A DNA stretch of 64,000 nt from Cyclobacteriaceae bacterium (lineage in GTDB: Bacteria; Bacteroidota; Bacteroidia; Cytophagales; Cyclobacteriaceae): contig JAEUUC010000009.1 of the NCBI GenBank assembly GCA_016787665.1, forward strand, positions 505,744 through 569,743. Direction: 5' to 3'. The notes under the pieces were generated by a model. The model did not search any database and was not told where the DNA came from. It was given only the letters and a program-made list of their open reading frames with translations. Position numbers and translations under genes: made by a program. Shown here one piece after another: positions 8,395-17,019 of the stretch. Each line of letters opens with the position of its first letter. Position 1 is the stretch's first letter.

Positions 8395-9043
8395 AGTCAA
8401 CATCTGCCTGGTGGACGATCATCGCCTGTTCCGAAAAGCGATGAGCCGTCTGCTCAGCACGTTCCCGCGCGTGGGTACGCTAACGGAGGCGGAAAACGGG
8501 AAGCAATGCCTGGACCTGCTCAGCCGCGCACCCGACATCCACCTGCTGCTGCTGGATATTGAGATGCCCGTGATGAATGGCATTGACACCGCTGAACTCG
8601 TCCTCAAGAAATTTCCGGACGTAAAAATCATCATCCTCACGATGCACGACAGTGAATCGTACATGGAGTATTTGTTGGACCTCGGGGTGCACTCCTTCCT
8701 GTTCAAGTCGGCCGATCCGCACGAACTCGAAAATGCCATCAGTGCCATTGCCGACAACGGCTTCTTCCACACGGCACCCGTGCAAGCCATGTTGAAAAAA
8801 ATCACCAGCAATCGCCCGAAACGCGAAACGTTGCTTCAACAACACGCGCTGACGGAACGTGAGCGGGAAATTCTGATGCTGATCTGCAACGATGTGCCGG
8901 TCAAAGAGATTGCCGAACGATTGAGTATTTCTGAGAAAACCGTGCACAGTCACAAGTCGGCCATCCGTACCAAACTGAATCTAAAAAGCACCATCGCGAT
9001 GGTGCGCTGGGCTTATCAAACCGGCCTGGTGAGTGGATTTTAG
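8387..9043 (+). CDS. LuxR/NarL-type response regulator
   Basis: A 218-residue response regulator, the partner of the upstream kinase. The receiver domain shows the acidic pair VDDH, phospho-acceptor D57 in LLLLDIEMPVMNG, and the conserved lysine in FLFKSADP. A NarL/GerE helix-turn-helix follows (LTEREREILMLICNDVPVKEIAERLSISEKTVHSHKSAIRTKL). The ATG at 8387 is chosen because the receiver begins immediately after it; the longer frame only covers the kinase C-terminus. The eight-base overlap implies coupled translation. The targets are not visible. Confidence 0.95.
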   Translation: MDKVNICLVDDHRLFRKAMSRLLSTFPRVGTLTEAENGKQCLDLLSRAPDIHLLLLDIEMPVMNGIDTAELVLKKFPDVKIIILTMHDSESYMEYLLDLGVHSFLFKSADPHELENAISAIADNGFFHTAPVQAMLKKITSNRPKRETLLQQHALTEREREILMLICNDVPVKEIAERLSISEKTVHSHKSAIRTKLNLKSTIAMVRWAYQTGLVSGF

Positions 9044-9055
9044 CCCCTCGTGCGT

Positions 9056-9077
9056 CTGAATTTTCCCTGATTTTTCG
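9056..9077 (+). repeat. Short dispersed repeat C, copy 1
   Basis: CTGAATTTTCCCTGATTTTT plus CG, located 12 bases after the response-regulator stop. Near-identical copies occur at 13614-13635 and 23741-23761. It is AT-rich and always in + orientation, and may act as a transcript end or be a remnant of a small repeat. Confidence 0.6.
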
Positions 9078-9213
9078 CGGACCAAAACCCTCTTTTTGGC
9101 CTGAATTCGCGGTTTTCGTTTTTGAGGGGTGGCCCTTCTCCGATTTGCTGATTCCGGGTTGCTGATCTTTCAGACGGTCGGAATAGTCCGCCCACATAGT
9201 TGTGTTTAGGTTA

Positions 9214-9603
9214 ATGGTTTATTCTTTGAAGGTTCTGGTAGCTCACCGGCATTTCCACCAGCGCGATGCCGTGCAGCAGGTTATGGAGCGAAGATTTCGC
9301 CCGCTGTTCATCACCATGGGAGATGGTTTGTCCGCCTTACAGGCGGGCCGGGTGTCAGCGTATGACTTGTTGCTATGCAGTGTGGATTTGCCGGTGGTTA
9401 CCGGTTTTGAATTGGTGCGCGCCCTGCGCATCTGGTCGCCCAACAAGGCGACACCCGCGTTATTGTTGGGTGAGCAGTTTGATCACCGCCATCTGCGGCT
9501 GGCCGAGCGACTCGGGCATTGCTCGTTGGTTGGTTTTGAACCGGAAGAAATCAGTAAAGGGCTAGACCATCTGTTTCCACATACCAAACTCAAACCGGAG
9601 TAA
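9214..9603 (+). CDS. Degenerate (phosphorylation-incompetent) receiver-like protein
   Basis: A 129-residue stand-alone domain that follows the receiver pattern (KVLVAHRHF...DLLLCSVDLPVVTGFELVRALR...PALLLG). The phospho-acceptor Asp is replaced by Ser (S56, in LLCSVDLP), the N-terminal acidic pair is replaced by Ala-His, and the switch Lys is not visible. It therefore probably cannot be phosphorylated in the usual way. I start at the ATG at 9214; a GTG at 9202 would add four residues. It lies 13 bases before the degenerate M19 gene, so the two are probably in one transcript. Confidence 0.7.
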   Translation: MVYSLKVLVAHRHFHQRDAVQQVMERRFRPLFITMGDGLSALQAGRVSAYDLLLCSVDLPVVTGFELVRALRIWSPNKATPALLLGEQFDHRHLRLAERLGHCSLVGFEPEEISKGLDHLFPHTKLKPE

Positions 9604-9616
9604 CGGCCAACGGAGT

Positions 9617-11113
9617 ATGTATGCCGATGTGAGTTGCCGACCCGGGCGGGCGGTGTATGAGGAACAGGGAAACGAAACAGCATTTGGTGCACCGCACGAT
9701 TTTGGTGCTGCGGCCGGGGTTCGGTTAATGGTGGTTACACTGTCTCCACCGGAAAAGGGATTTTTTACAGGCGTACCGCATGGCAAAATTGACAGAGCCG
9801 GGATACGTGAAATCAGCCGTGCACTCCAACACGATGGGAATGAGGCCGCGCTCGCTCTGCTGGAAAGACTCACCGGCCAACGCCCACAGGGCGATGATGC
9901 ATTCCTCCGCCCCTTACGCACCGCGTTGCATCGCATTCAACATTTTCAAAGCAACCGGTACGATTACTTTCAGGAATTGGTAAACGAATACCGGTTCTAC
10001 CTCAATACGGCACACGCGGATAGCCCGCCCTTTCGGTTACTGAAGGACAAATCAACAACCGATGAAACACCAGATCCGAAGGTGATTTTTGCGATTGGCG
10101 GAATACATGCCCTGGGCGTGGGTAATCCCGAAGACGATCACGCGCGCCCGGGCGAGCCACGGCTGGACGTGCGCATGGGAACACTCAAGCAACGCATTCG
10201 ACAGTTGAAAGGTGAAGAACCGCTGGATGACGGCACCTGGTGGACACACCGACCGTTGTACATCACGTTAGCACAACACTTTTGCAATACGCTGTTTGGC
10301 CATGCGCCCACCTTCCGGTCTCCGGCTCACCTGTTGTATCATCAAACTCGCTTTTTAGGCCACAGCATCCAGCGTCCCCATGGCCTGGACGTTATCAAAG
10401 AACTGCTGGGGCTCTCGATTGAGTTACATCCCACCCAAAGCAAACGGATTCTCATTGACATCAGTCACCTCAGTGCGGCATCACGTCTTGATTTCTACAA
10501 GCATATTATCCGGCCGTTTAATCAGCGACACGAGTATCGTCATCTCAAAATACCGGTGGTAGCCAGCCGCGCAGCCTACAGCGGCCTCGATCGTTTGGAG
10601 GAACTGGCTGCACGCGAACGGCAGGAAGCGCCCGGCCAGGTGCCGCGCGAAAACGGATTTGTCGCCACCAGCCTCAACCTCACCGATGAAGATGTGATCG
10701 AAATCTTCAACAGCCGCGGACTGCTCGGCCTCACGCTCGACAAACATCAATTGGGTGCCGAAGAACCCATGCGCTGGTGGAAGCTTACGCTGAAGAGCGA
10801 AACGCGCGTATCGGACCACGCCCTGAAACGAAACCTGCGCCAACTCGTGGCCATTCCATTTGCATATGGTTTAGAAAGCCCGTTGCAGATCTGGGACCGC
10901 TTGTGCATCGGCACGGGATTCGAACAATTCACCGTGCCGCTGGATCGCTATCCCGGAGTAAACCAGCTCGCCACGCTGGAGGAAGACCTCGTGAAAATTC
11001 TCACTGCGCTGTATCACGAGGAGCCGTTGTGGTTGGGCAGCTACCGGCCCGAGCGCCTGGCCCGCAAACTTTGCTACGAGAATGTGATGGAGTTTGTGAA
11101 ACGGAACTACTAA
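9617..11113 (+). CDS. Degenerate M19 (membrane dipeptidase-like) paralogue, probable pseudoenzyme
   Basis: A 498-residue protein that aligns along its whole length with the intact M19 protein at 14466-16067. Its first residues MYADVSCRPG match MIADLHCHPT. Shared marks include LSPPEKGF, SNRYDYFQELVNEY, ILIDISHLS, SRGLLGL and a closing LCYENVMEFVKRNY. The metal ligands are almost all lost: HxH is SxR, the Glu of VEGAHAL is Gly (GGIHAL), SHMG is SRAA, and GSDFDG is GTGFEQ. Only the ISHLS histidine remains. The frame is intact and not decayed, so it probably has a non-catalytic role such as binding or assembly. It has no signal peptide. Confidence 0.75.
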   Translation: MYADVSCRPGRAVYEEQGNETAFGAPHDFGAAAGVRLMVVTLSPPEKGFFTGVPHGKIDRAGIREISRALQHDGNEAALALLERLTGQRPQGDDAFLRPLRTALHRIQHFQSNRYDYFQELVNEYRFYLNTAHADSPPFRLLKDKSTTDETPDPKVIFAIGGIHALGVGNPEDDHARPGEPRLDVRMGTLKQRIRQLKGEEPLDDGTWWTHRPLYITLAQHFCNTLFGHAPTFRSPAHLLYHQTRFLGHSIQRPHGLDVIKELLGLSIELHPTQSKRILIDISHLSAASRLDFYKHIIRPFNQRHEYRHLKIPVVASRAAYSGLDRLEELAARERQEAPGQVPRENGFVATSLNLTDEDVIEIFNSRGLLGLTLDKHQLGAEEPMRWWKLTLKSETRVSDHALKRNLRQLVAIPFAYGLESPLQIWDRLCIGTGFEQFTVPLDRYPGVNQLATLEEDLVKILTALYHEEPLWLGSYRPERLARKLCYENVMEFVKRNY

Positions 11114-11213
11114 TCCGTGGCGATATATATGCAGGAATGCCAAAACTAGCGGATTACCGGCCACTGAATATCCCGGGCATAGTGTAACTTTAACTTCATA
11201 ACCCAACTGTATT

Positions 11214-12965
11214 ATGTTCTGGCAAACCTTTGGCCTGTTGAAAGCGATCGAGCAAAGCGAGCCGTCAACGCCTGACGATCCGAAGAAAAAGCGATCGCCT
11301 CTTGGCTGGCTAAAAAGTTTGTTCACGCTCAAAGCCGCATCTGTTGTTTTGATAGCCTGGTTCCTCATTGTCTACTGGCAATTGAAAGTTCAGCGATGTG
11401 TGTTCGATTACACCCACTTACCCGATGAACTAATAAAGACTGGCATCACGGAGAACTATACGGTCAATACGATCAATAACATGATCACCCGCATTGTCAA
11501 CTGGGAGAGCAACCTTCGGAGTATGCAAACGGATGTGGCCGAGCCGAAAGGTGGAGGTACTAAAAAGGCAGGAGATCCAAATCAAAACACCGAACTATCG
11601 CGGCATGAGTTTGCGGATTTCAATAACATGAAGCTGGCCGATGTACCGGTCAGAAGCCTGGTGTACCTGTTAGACCGGGTGATGCGGATATTTGGCGTTG
11701 ATAGCTACAACTACGTTTCTCTGGAATTCTCCTCCCGGAAATCAGAGTTGCAGCTATCCGTGCAGTTTAAGGGCAAGCGCGAAACATTCCTTGCAACCAA
11801 AAACGACCTTAATCCAGATGAAGCTGTGCAGGCACTTTGCTACCAGGCCGCCCTTTTCATACTCCAGGAAGACGAGCCCATTCATGCAGCCGAGTATTTC
11901 TTCGACATCGGCCAACCAACAGAGGCAATCCAGGCCTGTTTACTGGTTTTGCAAGGCGAGTCGTCCAGCGAAGACAAGAGTCATGCCCTTACGCTATTGG
12001 GGTTCGCCTCTTACCACTACAACCTCGATCCCCAATTTCGCGAACGGGTAAAAGAGGCGTATCTTCTGGATAGGCGAAATTTTGTGGCCGGCCTGTATTC
12101 AGGTAACATAAAATTTGAACTTCCTGCGTTGCAAAAAATGGCCGTCAACGATCCACTCAACCTGTCCATCTGGTATCAATTGCTGGATCGTGCCGCGTCA
12201 CTGCCGGTGTATCCACGTTTCAATGAAGAGGTGTGGACAAGCGAACAGTACAGGCAAAGCGTTGAGCAGGCCGACAGTTCATTCGCCATTCAGTTTAAAG
12301 ATAGCTTACGCCATGCCGAAAATTTCTTCAGGCGGTACGGGCCCCCGAACCAGGTTCCTTCCGTGGCGTACTGGTACCTGGGCAAAAAAATTGAGCAACT
12401 GGCCCGGGCAAAAGGTTACCACAATTACCTGGATACGGCCATCCGTTATTTTCAGGAAGCTTTGGAGGTAGAGCACAAAAGCAGCCAACTGAGCACCGTT
12501 AAGATGGCTGAGTACTATAATGCCCTGGCCTTCTCCTATCAGCAAAAAGCTTTTTTGACCGACAGCCTTAGTTTAGCCGGTTGCTTCGAAAAAGCGCTAT
12601 CGCCATCGCTTGAGTTTATCGATTATCTGGAAACGAGCGCCTACTATGCGCGAACAGCCATTAATCACGATTCACTGAATTTATGGGCGTGGAGTACTTT
12701 GGGGGAGTACTACGGCATTCGATACCAAATGGGGGAGTCAGCAGAGTTGAAGGCACTCGCGTGGCAAGCCTGGCAACGGTCCAGAGAACTGGGCCTCAAC
12801 CTGCGCGATTACCAAAACACCTCAGAACCGTATTGCTTCTTCGCCAGGAAGTTTCCCGAAGAATACGAAAAAGTAGCTAGCGCCCCGGCCTTTTTCAGTG
12901 GGCCGTTGCGAGGGCCCCGCTTGCTACGTATCCTGCGACCCGACCCGCCCCCAGCCGCATTATAG
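11214..12965 (+). CDS. Membrane-anchored TPR-like protein, unknown function
   Basis: A 583-residue protein with a cytoplasmic basic N-terminus (DDPKKKRSPLGWLK) and a single membrane helix (about residues 41-57). A long helical region follows whose middle and end read like tetratricopeptide-type helical pairs, for example ALCYQAALFILQEDEPIHAAEYFFDIGQPTEAIQACLLVL and LDTAIRYFQEALEVEHKSSQLSTVKMAEYYNALAFSYQQKAF. It ends with a proline- and arginine-rich tail. No catalytic motif is seen. Its position in the co-directional cluster suggests a scaffold in the same envelope-associated process as its neighbours. Confidence 0.7.
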   Translation: MFWQTFGLLKAIEQSEPSTPDDPKKKRSPLGWLKSLFTLKAASVVLIAWFLIVYWQLKVQRCVFDYTHLPDELIKTGITENYTVNTINNMITRIVNWESNLRSMQTDVAEPKGGGTKKAGDPNQNTELSRHEFADFNNMKLADVPVRSLVYLLDRVMRIFGVDSYNYVSLEFSSRKSELQLSVQFKGKRETFLATKNDLNPDEAVQALCYQAALFILQEDEPIHAAEYFFDIGQPTEAIQACLLVLQGESSSEDKSHALTLLGFASYHYNLDPQFRERVKEAYLLDRRNFVAGLYSGNIKFELPALQKMAVNDPLNLSIWYQLLDRAASLPVYPRFNEEVWTSEQYRQSVEQADSSFAIQFKDSLRHAENFFRRYGPPNQVPSVAYWYLGKKIEQLARAKGYHNYLDTAIRYFQEALEVEHKSSQLSTVKMAEYYNALAFSYQQKAFLTDSLSLAGCFEKALSPSLEFIDYLETSAYYARTAINHDSLNLWAWSTLGEYYGIRYQMGESAELKALAWQAWQRSRELGLNLRDYQNTSEPYCFFARKFPEEYEKVASAPAFFSGPLRGPRLLRILRPDPPPAAL

Positions 12966-13023
12966 ACCGGGCGCGTTATCCGGCCGCAGTCGCCACAATG
13001 GTCAACTCAAAATTGTCACCGCC

Positions 13024-13617
13024 ATGAAAAAAGTGCTGGCCCAGATTTGCTTCATCCTGCTCATTGCCTACATGTTCCCACTCATGGTGGTTATGGCCTT
13101 GATCATCTTCACGCTCAGAACGGTTTTCGGACTGGAGCGTGTGGCCATCGATGGCAAGGGAAAGTATGTCTTTCGCGAAGAAACATTCGTTGCACTTGAC
13201 GTGACCGAACTGGGAAGTGTGAGCTTCAAACAACAAGGCAAAAGTTGGTTTTCGATTGACCCGTTGCCCGGTGGTAGCCGCTTGAATATTCACGGATCAC
13301 CGGGCAGTGCCTACGCGTGGGACGGATGCAGTCCTAAATTTCTGATTCTGGGCCTGGCCATGGGTACGCCCGATGGTGCGGTTAATCCAAAAACAGGCAA
13401 ACCCATCACCTACTACGCCAGCATGGCGCACGATGTGCTCTACCAATTTCGAAAACAACTGAAGGGCACGGTAACACGCAAACAAGCCGACCGTGTGTTT
13501 CTGGAATTGCTGCGCAAAGATGGTTTTGAACTGGCCGAAGTGTATTACCGGGCCGTTCGGCTTTTTGGCTGGACGTACTGGCCTCCATTCTCAAAAAACA
13601 GCACACCCAAAACCTGA
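13024..13617 (+). CDS. DUF1353-family protein with N-terminal membrane helix
   Basis: The start is set at the ATG at 13024 (MKKVLAQICF), giving 197 residues. A longer in-frame extension overlaps the previous gene and has no supporting content. Residues 5-32 form a membrane helix or signal anchor. The C-terminal domain carries the DUF1353 pattern (YAWDGCSPK, ASMAHDVLYQF, KQADRVFLELLRKDG), a family found mainly in phages and prophages. The biochemical role of the family is unknown. Its stop codon lies inside a short dispersed repeat. Confidence 0.75.
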   Translation: MKKVLAQICFILLIAYMFPLMVVMALIIFTLRTVFGLERVAIDGKGKYVFREETFVALDVTELGSVSFKQQGKSWFSIDPLPGGSRLNIHGSPGSAYAWDGCSPKFLILGLAMGTPDGAVNPKTGKPITYYASMAHDVLYQFRKQLKGTVTRKQADRVFLELLRKDGFELAEVYYRAVRLFGWTYWPPFSKNSTPKT

Positions 13618-13635
13618 ATTTTCCCTGATTTTTCG
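13614..13635 (+). repeat. Short dispersed repeat C, copy 2
   Basis: Same 22-base sequence as at 9056-9077, here overlapping the stop codon of the DUF1353 gene. The following 350 bases up to the M15 peptidase gene contain no gene I can support. Confidence 0.6.
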
Positions 13636-13989
13636 GTGGCCGAAACCTGATTTCTGATTCGCCAGACCGCTTTTCTCCTCACGGGTGTTGCCTGCCCGAC
13701 AACCGGTTGCGAGGTATTGACGAGATTTCACACGCACGGCTTGCACAAGCGGGATATCACGGAGAGGACTATGTGAAGAAATTGTTACGAACGCGAAATA
13801 AAACCGGACGTACGTAATGCAAATCCTACTCGTGTACCTTTTCTTTTCGGGCATGGCATTGAAGAGCAATCGTAAAGCCGACATTCGAATAAAGGCAAAT
13901 TAATGTGAGGGTGAATACCTGGCGGATGAAGAATCCGGCCGGTAGCTGAGGGGTTACCTGTATAGAACCAGAACCTAAACCCATACGCT
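13618..13989. other. Intergenic stretch (372 bases) without a supported gene
   Basis: It begins with repeat C. A short open stretch on the + strand, reading HARLAQAGYHGEDYVKKL around 13725-13815, looks protein-like. It has no start codon in a sensible place and could be a gene remnant or chance. No promoter or hairpin of note was seen. Confidence 0.4.
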
Positions 13990-14463
13990 ATGCTACCCAA
14001 CCGGGCCTTCACCAAAAACTTTTGGCTGCACGAAATGATCGCCAGCCAATCCGCCACACGGTTCGGCTTCACCGAACAGTTTACACCACCAGACGATGTC
14101 GTTCGAAACCTGGAAGGCTTGTGCAAGCATGTGCTGCAACCCTTGCGCGATGCCATTAAATCACCCATTGCGGTGAGCAGCGGCTACCGCTGCCAGCGCG
14201 TTAACGCGCTCATCGGGGGTGCGTTGCGCAGCCAGCACCTCACCGGCCACGCGGCCGATATTCAGGACTTCAAACACGGCAACGAATTTCTCTTCCGAAA
14301 AATCATCGAGCTCAAGCTGCCGTTCGATCAGATCATCAACGAATTCAATTTTGATTGGGTGCACGTGAGCTACGACCCCAAACGCCACCGCAGAAAAATC
14401 ACGGAGGCCTACAAAGACCCAAGCGGCATGACGAAATACAGGCCGTTCGTCTTAACCCGATAA
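13990..14463 (+). CDS. M15 (D-Ala-D-Ala carboxypeptidase/endolysin-like) peptidase
   Basis: A 157-residue zinc peptidase of the M15A type, which cleaves peptidoglycan stem peptides. The ligands H83 and D90 sit in SQHLTGHAADI and the third ligand H125 in WVHVSY. SSGYRCQRVNALIGGA upstream is the family's substrate-loop signature. There is no signal peptide, as in phage endolysin-like members, so it would need a holin-like route or another exporter to reach the wall. It ends two bases before the M19 dipeptidase gene. Together these two could trim peptidoglycan peptides. Confidence 0.9.
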   Translation: MLPNRAFTKNFWLHEMIASQSATRFGFTEQFTPPDDVVRNLEGLCKHVLQPLRDAIKSPIAVSSGYRCQRVNALIGGALRSQHLTGHAADIQDFKHGNEFLFRKIIELKLPFDQIINEFNFDWVHVSYDPKRHRRKITEAYKDPSGMTKYRPFVLTR

Positions 14464-14465
14464 CG

Positions 14466-16067
14466 GTGATCGCTGATTTACACTGCCATCCCACATTGAG
14501 CCCCTTCAATACGGGCGCCAACATGTGGAAATCCGACCCGCCTAAGTTGCGGCAACGCGATAACATGATCAATACGTTGATCAGTTCCGACTTTATACAG
14601 GCTGACTTTCGGTCGCTTGGCCAGGGCCGGGTTCAATTGGTCTTTCTCTCGCTCTATCCGATTGAGCGGGGGTTTGTGGTTGATTTGTTCGAAGGCGACC
14701 CCGGCACCCGCACGCTGGCCGAACTCGTGAAAGGAGGCCTTACCCGAATCCTGCCCTTCGGCCCTCCTGAACAGTGGTTGGCAAAAGCGCTGTTCAAAAT
14801 GCCGGCCCGTCAGTACCAACGACTTGCGGCAAGCAACCGGGATTACTTCCGCGACCTGGAAGACGAATATCAGTTGCTCTGCCAACACATCAGCCGAGGG
14901 GATACGCCTTATCGAATCGAAATCGTAACAAACTTCTCGCAACTCAGGCAGTTGTTGCGGCTGGATGCTGATCTCAATCCTCACCCCACGGCCGAAAGCA
15001 TCATCGCGGTTGTACTTACGGTGGAGGGGGCTCACGCTTTGGGTTGTGGTCAGTTCAACACAACCGATCCGAATGATACCACGGAATGGCAAAATGTAAA
15101 TGACCTTCAGCACCCGCCAACGGCTCAATTGCTCACCCGCCTTCGCGGGAATATTGCCAGGATGAAAAACTGGCAGGGGGGTCGTCATTGTCCCATGTTT
15201 GTTACGTTCTCCCATCACTTCTGGAATCAACTGTGTGGCCATAGCATGAGCCTGGCCAACATCATGAATAAAGCCTTCCACCAAAATCCGGGAATGAACA
15301 AAGGCATGTCGCGGTTGGGTGAAGAGGTGTTGAAAGAATTGCTGAGTGACCAGAACGGCCGCCCCGTGCTCATTGACATCAAACATATGAGTGTTGACGG
15401 GCGGAAATGGTATTACGAATTTCTCCAGCAGTACGTGCGCCCAGTGCCGATTGTAGCCAGTCACATGGGGGTGGCGGGTGTTGCTAAAATGGCTACCAAC
15501 CCGGGCAATCATCGCACGATGGATGATCAATATAACGACCCGGCCAATCCTCGCCTTTTCAACGACTGGGATGTAAACCTCTTTGATGATGAGATTGTCA
15601 TCATTCACCAATCGCGCGGCCTCATCGGCCTCAATTGCGATCAGCGCATCCTTACCGGAAAGAAAATGGTGGATTCCATCACGGCCATTTCAAAGCGCCT
15701 CGTGCGCAATCGCAACGTAAAGGCTGAAGATCTGTTGTACAAATCGATTTGGGCGGAGCCGATTCTCTCCAACTGGCTGCACATCGTTAATGTCATTGCC
15801 CGTCACTATCACTACGATGAACGCGAGGTGCAACTCGCCTGGCAACGCGTGTCGATCGGCTCCGATTTCGATGGCATGATCAATGCGCTCGATGCCTACT
15901 GCCATGCCGAAGATTTTCAGCGGCTGCGCTTCGTAATGATTGAAAAGCTTCGCCTGCGCCAAACATTTGAACCCATTCTGAAGGGTCAAAACCCCGAGAC
16001 GCTGGTGGATGGATTACTCTATAAAAATGCTCTTCGTTTTCTCGAGAATAACTTCAATTACCCATGA
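14466..16067 (+). CDS. M19-type membrane dipeptidase-like metallopeptidase
   Basis: Start at the GTG at 14466, directly after the M15 stop, giving 533 residues. The upstream in-frame extension lies inside the M15 gene and is rejected. Metal-site motifs in order are DLHCHP (H6, H8), VEGAHALG (E187), DIKHMS (H307), SHMG (H333) and IGSDFDG (D467). The first motif is HxH rather than the HxD of renal dipeptidase. M19 enzymes hydrolyse dipeptides, including D-amino-acid ones. No signal peptide is seen. It overlaps the next membrane-protein gene by four bases (ATGA), so the two are translationally coupled. It is clearly paralogous to the degenerate protein at 9617-11113. Confidence 0.82.
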   Translation: MIADLHCHPTLSPFNTGANMWKSDPPKLRQRDNMINTLISSDFIQADFRSLGQGRVQLVFLSLYPIERGFVVDLFEGDPGTRTLAELVKGGLTRILPFGPPEQWLAKALFKMPARQYQRLAASNRDYFRDLEDEYQLLCQHISRGDTPYRIEIVTNFSQLRQLLRLDADLNPHPTAESIIAVVLTVEGAHALGCGQFNTTDPNDTTEWQNVNDLQHPPTAQLLTRLRGNIARMKNWQGGRHCPMFVTFSHHFWNQLCGHSMSLANIMNKAFHQNPGMNKGMSRLGEEVLKELLSDQNGRPVLIDIKHMSVDGRKWYYEFLQQYVRPVPIVASHMGVAGVAKMATNPGNHRTMDDQYNDPANPRLFNDWDVNLFDDEIVIIHQSRGLIGLNCDQRILTGKKMVDSITAISKRLVRNRNVKAEDLLYKSIWAEPILSNWLHIVNVIARHYHYDEREVQLAWQRVSIGSDFDGMINALDAYCHAEDFQRLRFVMIEKLRLRQTFEPILKGQNPETLVDGLLYKNALRFLENNFNYP

Positions 16068-16933
16068 ATACAATATTGACCATTGTCTTGGCCCTGGCTA
16101 TTGTGGTTTCGTTGTTTTGGGCCATCCGTTGGTTCCTTGCCCGAAACTTTTCGTTTGCAGACTTTCTGGTTGGTGACTCGGGCAAGTACAGCCTGTCGCG
16201 CCTGCAGGCTGCCGTGTGGGCGGTGGTCATCATCGCCTACCAGGTAGCGGTCATCATCACGCTGATGGCGCGCGGTAAATTCAGCGAGTTCAACCTCGTG
16301 TTTTCCGAAGAGACGATCTGGCTATTGGGGTTGAGCTACGGCAGCTACATCACAGTAAAGGGAATTTCCTCGGCCGCCACCACCACTACCGAAGCCGCGC
16401 GGGTGGTTCTCCCATCGCAACGCAAATGGTCCGATCTCATCACCAGCGATGAAGGCCTTGACCTCAGTCGTTTTCAAATGTTGATCTGGACGATCATAGC
16501 CGCCTGGGTCTTTCTCAACGATGTAGAGACCTATTTGACCAACATCGAAACCGCTGCCGACCTCAAGCCCTACTTCATCTCGTTTGGGTCGGGCGAAAGT
16601 GGAAAGTTACCGACTGTCGACATGTCTTTTTTGGTGTTGATGGGGCTTAGCCAGGGTGCCTACATCGGCCGCAAACTGGTGCCCTCTCACAAGGTGGCCG
16701 AGTTTCGGGAAGAATACCTGAGCGAACTGGAATCCGAGTTAAGTACGCTCACCCTCGGAATCCGCTTCAAAGAGTCGGAGTTTGAGTTGATTCAGGAATC
16801 GCCCACCGTGCCTGCGGCCGAGAAGCTCCGGGCACACCAGGAGCTTGGCGTTCTGAAAAAGAAACGCGAAAAGATGGAGCGCGAAATCGAAGAAATCAAA
16901 AAATTCAAGACCGAGCGCTTCGCGCAAGGTTAA
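16064..16933 (+). CDS. Membrane protein with a duplicated two-helix module and coiled-coil tail
   Basis: A 289-residue protein that I cannot name. An N-terminal helix is followed by two copies of one module. Copy one reads KYSLSRLQAAVWAVV then IWLLGLSYGSYITVKG. Copy two reads GLDLSRFQMLIWTII then FLVLMGLSQGAYIGRK. Each copy has two membrane helices joined by an extracytoplasmic stretch. Residues 220-285 form a highly charged coiled coil in the cytoplasm. It starts inside the stop of the M19 gene, which ties it to that enzyme. A membrane platform role is inference. Confidence 0.75.
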   Translation: MNTILTIVLALAIVVSLFWAIRWFLARNFSFADFLVGDSGKYSLSRLQAAVWAVVIIAYQVAVIITLMARGKFSEFNLVFSEETIWLLGLSYGSYITVKGISSAATTTTEAARVVLPSQRKWSDLITSDEGLDLSRFQMLIWTIIAAWVFLNDVETYLTNIETAADLKPYFISFGSGESGKLPTVDMSFLVLMGLSQGAYIGRKLVPSHKVAEFREEYLSELESELSTLTLGIRFKESEFELIQESPTVPAAEKLRAHQELGVLKKKREKMEREIEEIKKFKTERFAQG

Positions 16934-17019
16934 AACCTGGCGACATAGGCAACATCCTCCTTTCGTATCCGACACTGCCTGAACAAATCAATATTTAACG
17001 TACCCCATAAGAACCAACC

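Noticed and set aside
10915..10935. A TTCGA-containing stretch resembling a tRNA T-loop
   Set aside because: It lies inside the degenerate M19 coding region and has no matching acceptor or anticodon stems.
9617..11113. Calling the degenerate M19 gene a pseudogene
   Set aside because: The frame is intact over 498 codons and non-metal motifs are kept, so a non-catalytic function fits better.
13725..13815. Protein-like short reading frame HARLAQAGYHGEDYVKKL in the gap after the DUF1353 gene
   Set aside because: No start codon at a sensible position, very short, and no recognisable family; may be chance or a gene remnant.
13591..13884. 97-residue minus-strand reading frame over the DUF1353 gene end and gap
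   Set aside because: It lies antisense to a real gene and repeat C and has no protein-like features.
14478..15611. 377-residue minus-strand frame opposite the M19 gene
   Set aside because: Shadow of the well-supported M19 gene in the other strand.
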